Part shown: piece after piece, positions 26,867 to 32,013 of the stretch
How positions within the stretch are numbered: the stretch's first letter is position 1
Layout of the letters: every line of letters begins with the position of its first letter
Source of the DNA: Lachnospiraceae bacterium
GTDB taxonomy: Bacteria; Bacillota; Clostridia; Lachnospirales; Lachnospiraceae
Direction: 5' to 3'
Length of the DNA: 32,013 nt
Assembly: GCA_024680815.1 (NCBI GenBank)
Contig: JAILBQ010000114.1
Span: 1 to 32,013, forward strand
The notes under the pieces: generated by a model
What the model was told of the DNA's origin: nothing
The model's database searches: none
The model's input: only the letters and a program-made list of their open reading frames with translations
Translations under genes and position numbers: made by a program

Positions 26867-26930
26867 GGTAATGGCGGAAGGCATTCATCCACAGATGCCT
26901 TTGAATGAATTAATAAAAAGGAGGAGCAAT

Positions 26931-27608
26931 ATGAAGTATTCAATTGAGGGAGAACCCTTACCGGTAGTGATCTGCGAACTGGAACCCGGCGAGTATGTTC
27001 AGACTGAGGCGGGAGCAATGGCCTGGATGAGCTCCAACATGAAAATGGAGACCGTCGGCGGCGGAGCATCCAAAATGCTGGGGCGCATGTTCTCCGGTGA
27101 AAGCCTCTTTCTTAACAAGTATACCGCCGAAGGCGGCCCCGGACTGATCGCTCTTTCATCAAATGTTCCCGGTGCAATTAAACCGTTTCAGATTTCCCCC
27201 GGAAACGAGATCGTCGCTCAGAAAAACGCGTTTCTGGCAATGGCGCCGGGAGTGGAGCTTTCAACCTTCTTTCAGAAAAAGATCGGTGCCGGCTTCTTCG
27301 GAGGCGAAGGTTTCATAATGCAGAAGCTCTCCGGAGACGGTATGGCATTCGTCGAATTTGACGGATATGTTAAAGAGTATGACCTTGCGGCCGGTGAGAG
27401 CATGCTGGTCAACACCGGATACCTTGCAGCTATGACGGCAGGCTGTTCAATTGATGTCAAAACCGTACCGGGAGTAAAAAATATGCTCTTCGGCGGTGAA
27501 GGAATTTTCAATACGATCATAAACGGCCCCGGACATATCTGGATTCATTCCATGCCCGTATCCGCGCTCGCAAACGCGATCAGACCTTTTATTCCCACTT
27601 CAAAGTAA
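26931..27608 (+). CDS. AIM24 / TIGR00266 family protein
   Basis: A 225-residue soluble beta-rich protein of the AIM24 (TIGR00266) family. Typical features are the opening MKYSIEGEPLPVVICELEPGEYVQTEAGAMAWMSSNMKMET, the glycine-rich GGGASKMLGRMFSGESLFLNKYTAEGG, and the later GAGFFGGEGFIMQKLSGDGMAFVEFDG and GGEGIFNTIINGPGHIWIHS. Bacterial members form trimeric beta-barrel-like shells, but their cellular function is not settled. The start is the ATG behind AAGGAGG with 7-nt spacing; 22 extra upstream codons are rejected. It is a single-gene unit with its own promoter and a downstream hairpin. Confidence 0.9.
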   Translation: MKYSIEGEPLPVVICELEPGEYVQTEAGAMAWMSSNMKMETVGGGASKMLGRMFSGESLFLNKYTAEGGPGLIALSSNVPGAIKPFQISPGNEIVAQKNAFLAMAPGVELSTFFQKKIGAGFFGGEGFIMQKLSGDGMAFVEFDGYVKEYDLAAGESMLVNTGYLAAMTAGCSIDVKTVPGVKNMLFGGEGIFNTIINGPGHIWIHSMPVSALANAIRPFIPTSK

Positions 27609-27622
27609 AACTGTTTTTTATT

Positions 27623-27657
27623 CCCGGAACAGGCACTTCCTGTCAGCCTGTTCCGGG
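27623..27657 (+). terminator. Hairpin downstream of the AIM24-family gene
   Basis: CCCGGAACAGGC (27623-27634) and GCCTGTTCCGGG (27646-27657) form a perfect 12-bp stem with an 11-nt loop, 14 nt after the stop. The tail GTTATCAATATCTT is only moderately T-rich, so termination may be incomplete. Confidence 0.65.
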
Positions 27658-27731
27658 GTTATCAATATCTTCGCAAACGGGTTCTAAACTCGTGGGCGTG
27701 GTCGCCCCGAAGGTTAAAACAATAATAAGGA

Positions 27732-30296
27732 TTATTCCGGGTTCTCTGTCTTTTTCCAGTTGTTTTTGTCGAAAATATTGTCATGCACAGCATACCACGA
27801 TCTGTCGGAGGTATCAAAGGTATTGCCGTTGTATTTCAACACGTCCCAGTGGCGGGACATTGTAACAAGCTGATCGTGGGCGGTCTTTTCGTCACTGTTG
27901 ATCTCCTTTCCGGTAAAAGGGTTGACCGGATTGTCTATCAGCCCTTCCACGGCAAGCGCAGGCGCATCCGCATGTGTCATAAACTCATCCGATATATTAA
28001 ACTCCTTTGCGTCAAAATCTTTATACAAAAACAGCGGATTCACATCCATCATATCATCATCATCAATTAAGAGGCTTTCCACCTCATGCAGCCTCCGCCC
28101 ATGATCCGCCGCTATAATGATTCTGGTATTGTCATAAACGCCGTTTTCTTTTAAATAGTCCAGCCATTTCCCTATCTGAAGCATGGCTGCCATATTCACG
28201 TAATAGTGATTGGGTTTTTCCAGATCCAGCACATTTCCTTCGTCATCTGTCCTGAAATAAGTCTCAAGCCCGGAGTTCCTGACATTCCCTGCCGGTTCAT
28301 AGTACGGAAGCTGAAGCTCCTGAGGCTCATGGGTAATATCATTTACCAGAGAAAAATATGTATTATCCGGAGAATCATCCACCATAGTCATGGAGCCCAG
28401 ATTCTCCAAAACAACATATGAATCCATAAAAGCCGCTTTTGTAAACGGATCAGTGTTTTCCGAAAGATAGAGCCTGTAATCTCCTTCACAATACACGGCA
28501 CGCTGAAGCAGGGTCGGAGCCACCTTAAAAACGCTGTACATGAAAAATACCCGTTTCCGGGTTGTCGCCCTTGCCTGCTGTGCCGGCTGGGCATTCGGAT
28601 TCCGCGTATTATAAGCGTCAATCTCAGGATAAGCATCAAATATGGATAAATCTCCTGCATAATGATAATTGACATACGGAGGGTCGCATACCGTCGTTTT
28701 AAAACCGTTTTCCGAAAAAAGCACCGGAAGCATCAGATCAGCTTCATTCTGCTTGGAAGCCAGGGATTCCGAAGAACGCTTATTTATCTCCGTCGGAGTA
28801 TATTCATAGCCGCCAAACAGCGGCGGCGTACCGATATTGGTACAGGTTCCGAAGGAAATCGTATTCGGAAAAAGGGTGAAACCGGAAAACTGCTCCTTAA
28901 GCTCCGGCTTTTCCGCAAATATGTAGGGACCGTACACACCTATCGCACGATCCAGCATGATAAAGACAACATTTTTCCCTGTTTTACTGAGCGTAAGTAT
29001 CTGATCAGACTTCACATCAATCCTGTCCGAACTGATATAATCCGAATCCTTCAAAACCTTTCCGATGTTAATAATATTTATTAAAGACATGATTATCAGG
29101 CTGATGAGTCCCACAAGATAAATCCAGGCGAGGTTCTTCCTGAATCTTCTCCAAATCACAAAAAACAGTGCAATAATCACACACAGCAGAATAATATTTC
29201 CCGCCCGGTTCCAAAGGCTGTAATACGGCTCTTCATCAAAAACAAGAAACGATGACATGGTTCCGAGGTTTTTTCCGAAGAAAAAATAATCCGCAAGAAA
29301 TATGCCGCTAAGACAGAAAACCGCAAAACAGAATCTGTCCCTGATACGTGCCGTGGCCAGTGCGTAAAAAATCGAGAACCAGAGCAGAAACATTCCGGCG
29401 GAAACACAGAAGGTATTAAAAACATATACCAGCGGATTCCGGCTTGCGTCCGCTTCTATAAATTCCGTAGGGGAAGAAGCGATCACAGCCGAAGGGATCA
29501 GCAGGCCCATAAGAACCGCCAGCAGCGCAACCCCCGTAATAAACACGCGAAGGGGAGCATATGATTTTTCTTCCGGAGCCGGTTCCGTCTTCGTGTCCAC
29601 GGCCGGTTTTTCTTTGTTTCCGGACAGCTTCAGAAGCTTCGTAAAAACATTCTTCAGGAGAGAAAAAAGATTGTTCAGGGTCCAGTAGAAAACCAGCCCG
29701 GACGGTCTGTTATACAGCAAAACCAGGAAGATAACCGCGATCGCGTAAAGCTGCCACTTGTTTTTCCAGGAAAATCCACGTGTGTAGATCGCCGCGGAGC
29801 AGAAATTGAACAGCGTCATCAGAATCGGTAAAAGATTTACGGAAAAGGCCCCGAGTCTTATCAGCGCATCCGGCTGCGACAGATCAGAAATAAACAGGAA
29901 GCTTGCCCCGTTAAGCTTCGACAGATGAGATAAAAAATGATACGCGGCAATAAAAAACGGAATTTGCAGCAGAAGCGACACGGAGCTTCGAAGCGTATAA
30001 TAGGGCTGATAATGCTGTTCCCGGTAATAAGCCGAAAGCATCATCACCCGCTCGTCTCCTTTGAAGTGTTTGCGGATGTGATCAGTCCAGCGGGACATCT
30101 CTTCCTGCTTGTTTCGCTCCGCCTCCTGAATCGCGTCCGCCCGTTTATACAGCGGATAGGCCAGGAAGTTTACGATCAGGCTGACGCCGATAATGGCAAT
30201 ACCGGGATTACCGCTGATATGATGGATGGTGTAAAACGCTACCTCAATGATCAGTTCGATCGGATATATTATAAAATAATAGAGAATATTCCCCAT
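27732..30296 (-). CDS. YidC/Oxa1-like domain fused to membrane sulfatase/phosphotransferase domain
   Basis: An 854-residue membrane protein. Residues 1-225 resemble YidC/Oxa1 insertases: IIGVSLIVNFLAYPLYKRADAIQ for the first core helix, the coiled hairpin (about 55-100, MLSAYYREQHYQPYY), SVSLLLQIPFFIAAYHFL and RPSGLVFYWTLNNLFSLLKN. The groove Arg expected in the TLIVR motif is Asn43. Residues about 246-410 hold four or five helices. Residues about 440-800 are an alkaline-phosphatase/sulfatase-superfamily domain: metal Asp449 in FIMLDR, candidate nucleophile Thr in TCTNIGTPPLFGGYEY (484-490), His656 in ITHEPQ, and D731-H732 in AADHGRR. This catalytic class transfers phosphoglycerol, phosphoethanolamine or sulfate in envelope glycans. 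The start is ATG 30296 behind GAGG. It follows a paralogue by 26 nt. Substrate is unknown; the fusion is an inference from sequence pattern. Confidence 0.8.
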   Translation of the reverse strand: MGNILYYFIIYPIELIIEVAFYTIHHISGNPGIAIIGVSLIVNFLAYPLYKRADAIQEAERNKQEEMSRWTDHIRKHFKGDERVMMLSAYYREQHYQPYYTLRSSVSLLLQIPFFIAAYHFLSHLSKLNGASFLFISDLSQPDALIRLGAFSVNLLPILMTLFNFCSAAIYTRGFSWKNKWQLYAIAVIFLVLLYNRPSGLVFYWTLNNLFSLLKNVFTKLLKLSGNKEKPAVDTKTEPAPEEKSYAPLRVFITGVALLAVLMGLLIPSAVIASSPTEFIEADASRNPLVYVFNTFCVSAGMFLLWFSIFYALATARIRDRFCFAVFCLSGIFLADYFFFGKNLGTMSSFLVFDEEPYYSLWNRAGNIILLCVIIALFFVIWRRFRKNLAWIYLVGLISLIIMSLINIINIGKVLKDSDYISSDRIDVKSDQILTLSKTGKNVVFIMLDRAIGVYGPYIFAEKPELKEQFSGFTLFPNTISFGTCTNIGTPPLFGGYEYTPTEINKRSSESLASKQNEADLMLPVLFSENGFKTTVCDPPYVNYHYAGDLSIFDAYPEIDAYNTRNPNAQPAQQARATTRKRVFFMYSVFKVAPTLLQRAVYCEGDYRLYLSENTDPFTKAAFMDSYVVLENLGSMTMVDDSPDNTYFSLVNDITHEPQELQLPYYEPAGNVRNSGLETYFRTDDEGNVLDLEKPNHYYVNMAAMLQIGKWLDYLKENGVYDNTRIIIAADHGRRLHEVESLLIDDDDMMDVNPLFLYKDFDAKEFNISDEFMTHADAPALAVEGLIDNPVNPFTGKEINSDEKTAHDQLVTMSRHWDVLKYNGNTFDTSDRSWYAVHDNIFDKNNWKKTENPE

Positions 30297-30322
30297 TTAC
30301 AAGCCTCGTTAAAACTTCGGAT

Positions 30323-32013
30323 CTATTCCGCCTTTAACCATATCTCCCAATTATCTTTAACGAAAATATCATCATGAACAGAGTACCAGTCCGCGTCCGA
30401 GGTATCAAAAACATTTCCGTTGTTGGTAAGGACATCCCAGTTGCTTGACATCGTCACCAGCTGTTTATGAGCGTACTTTTCCTCATTATTGACGGCTTTC
30501 CCCGTAAACGGATTAACCGGGTTGTCTATTATCCCTCCTACAGCCAGGGTTGGCGCGTCTGCGTTTGTCATGAATTCATCGGAAATTTCAAACCCGTGAG
30601 CATCAAAGTCCTTAAACAGAAACATAGGGTTTACATCCATCATGTTATAATCGTCAATCTTCAGGGCATCGATATGGCTTCTGGCCCTGCCGTGGTCTGC
30701 CGCAATTATGATGCGCGTATTATCGTATACGCCGTTCTCCTTAAGGTAGTCCAGCCATTTCCCCAGAAGAAGAATCGCAGCCATGTTGGTATGATAGTGC
30801 TTGGGATTTCCCAGATTAAACTCATTTCCTTTATCATCCGTTCTGACCTTGTTTTCCAGACCGTCATTATGAACCTCCTCCGCCACCTCATAGTCCGGCA
30901 GCTGCAGCACCTGAGGCTCATGCGTCAGATTGTTTATCATCGAAAAATATGTATTCCTGTCCGAATCCTCCACAAGAGTCATGTTAATCATATTGTCCAG
31001 TACAGTATAGGATTCCATAAACGCCGCCATGCTGAAGGAATCGGTGTCTTCATCAAGAAACAGGCGATAGTCCCCACCGCTGTATATCTGACGCTGTATC
31101 AGTGTTGGCGCCACTTTGAAAACACTGTACATAAAAAATACCTGTTTCCGGTATTCTTCTCTTGCCTGCTGATGTGGCTGGGCGTTCGGATTGCGGGTAT
31201 TATAGGCGTTTATTTCCGGATAATCATCAAAAATCGATAAATCCCCGGCATAATGATAATTGACATACGGAGGATCGCAGACCGTCGTTTTAAAACCGTT
31301 TTCCGAAAAAAGTACCGGAAGCATCAGATCAGCTTCATTCTGCTTGGAAGCCAGAGATTCCGAAGAACGCTTATTAATTTCAGTCGGTGAATATTCATAG
31401 CCCCCGAAAAGCGAGGGGGTTGTGAAATTGGTATATGCACCAAAGGAGATGGTATTGGGGTAGAGGGAAAAGCCGTCATATATTTCTTTCAGCTCCGGTT
31501 TTTCCGCAAAAATATATGGCCCGTAATATCCGATCGCCCGGTCCAGCATGATAAAGACAACATTCTTTCCGGTTCTGCTAAGAGTCAGAATCTTATCGGA
31601 GGTTACGTCGATTTTATCGGAACGGATATAATCCGTATCAGAGAGAACCCGTGAGGTTTTCACCACGTTAATTACCGACATTGCTAAAAGGCTCAAAATT
31701 GCGACAATATAAACCCAATGAAGCATTTTTGCCGCGTAACGCCAGACAAGCCACAGCAATAATACTATTCCGCAAAGCAGACTTAAATTCCCGATGCGGT
31801 TGAAGAGAGTATAAGAAGGTTCATCATCAAAAATCAGAAGTGAAGACATATTTCCCAGATTCCTGCCGAAAAACAGGTAATCCGCAAGAAAAACACCGCA
31901 AAAACACAGGATCAGGAAACACATTCCCTTTCTGACCCTGGCAGTGGCAAGCGCATAGAAAATGGAGAACCAGAGTAAAAACATTCCCGCAGCGACACAA
32001 AACGTATATAATA
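30323..32013 (-). CDS. Paralogous membrane sulfatase-superfamily protein (5' partial)
   Basis: The frame is open to the right edge, so the N-terminus is missing; the visible 563 residues align from about residue 293 of the downstream gene's product to its end. The visible part has the last four membrane helices (MFLLWFSIFYALATARV onward) and the complete catalytic domain: FIMLDRAIGYYGPYIF, TNFTTPSLFGGYEYSPTEIN, LTHEPQ and AADHGRARSH. A block of about 50 residues from NKRSSESLASKQNEAD through HYAGDLSIFD is identical in the two proteins. Whether this copy also begins with a YidC-like domain cannot be seen. It is upstream of, and probably co-transcribed with, the complete copy. Confidence 0.85.
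   Translation of the reverse strand, partial: LYTFCVAAGMFLLWFSIFYALATARVRKGMCFLILCFCGVFLADYLFFGRNLGNMSSLLIFDDEPSYTLFNRIGNLSLLCGIVLLLWLVWRYAAKMLHWVYIVAILSLLAMSVINVVKTSRVLSDTDYIRSDKIDVTSDKILTLSRTGKNVVFIMLDRAIGYYGPYIFAEKPELKEIYDGFSLYPNTISFGAYTNFTTPSLFGGYEYSPTEINKRSSESLASKQNEADLMLPVLFSENGFKTTVCDPPYVNYHYAGDLSIFDDYPEINAYNTRNPNAQPHQQAREEYRKQVFFMYSVFKVAPTLIQRQIYSGGDYRLFLDEDTDSFSMAAFMESYTVLDNMINMTLVEDSDRNTYFSMINNLTHEPQVLQLPDYEVAEEVHNDGLENKVRTDDKGNEFNLGNPKHYHTNMAAILLLGKWLDYLKENGVYDNTRIIIAADHGRARSHIDALKIDDYNMMDVNPMFLFKDFDAHGFEISDEFMTNADAPTLAVGGIIDNPVNPFTGKAVNNEEKYAHKQLVTMSSNWDVLTNNGNVFDTSDADWYSVHDDIFVKDNWEIWLKAE

Noticed and set aside
30467-31240. 257-codon plus-strand frame opposite the partial sulfatase-like gene
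   Set aside because: Shadow frame of a well-supported minus-strand gene; an analogous antisense frame exists opposite the paralogue for the same reason.

Overview
The window reads as chromosome from a low-to-mid GC Firmicute, most likely a Lachnospiraceae-type clostridium. This is inferred from strong AGGAGG ribosome sites, TTGACA-17-TATAAT promoters, tRNAs with no encoded CCA, a Gram-positive-style lipoprotein ABC sugar importer beside a GH51 arabinofuranosidase, HD-GYP and hybrid kinases, and a YesL/DUF624 gene. I see no phage, IS or CRISPR. All genes look vertically housed except for one broken kinase.

Layout, left to right. (1) Positions 1-5800, plus strand: a signal-peptide protein with a bactofilin-like repeat region and a membrane tail (5' end cut by the window edge), an AlkD-type DNA glycosylase, and a 1306-residue hybrid kinase that carries 7TM-PAS-HisKA-HATPase-REC-REC-HD-GYP-HPt. 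This group ends in a long hairpin shared with the convergent Na+ symporter gene. (2) 5840-8066: an NSS-family symporter on the minus strand behind a structured leader, back to back with a plus-strand tRNA cluster Arg(TCT)-His(GTG)-Gln(TTG)-Lys(TTT) whose spacers hold GCGAAGC mini-hairpins. (3) 8078-11002, minus: a hybrid kinase with two periplasmic amino-acid-binding-type domains, interrupted by one in-frame TAG. (4) 11279-16185, plus: an efflux-type operon of TetR regulator, MFS transporter, FtsX/MacB-like permease and ABC ATPase, with a clear TetR-type operator on the promoter. (5) 16201-17211, minus: galE.

(6) 17306-23916: an arabinoside-use locus. Lipoprotein binding protein, two MalF/MalG-type permeases, GH51 arabinofuranosidase and a YesL-like membrane protein run on the minus strand. 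A divergent ArsR-type regulator with a large non-DNA-binding C-terminal domain lies on the plus strand. Two near-identical TTTGGAC..TTCCA sites sit in the shared control region. The genes fit together as uptake, cleavage of terminal arabinose, and local control.

(7) 24029-27608: a double zinc-ribbon membrane protein, a PreA-like dihydropyrimidine dehydrogenase relative with an extra N-terminal Fe-S module, and an AIM24/TIGR00266 protein. (8) 27732-32013, minus: two tandem paralogues of a membrane sulfatase/alkaline-phosphatase-superfamily enzyme. The complete copy has a YidC/Oxa1-like insertase domain fused in front, with Asn in place of the usual groove Arg. The other copy runs off the right edge. 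This fusion is the most unusual item in the window.
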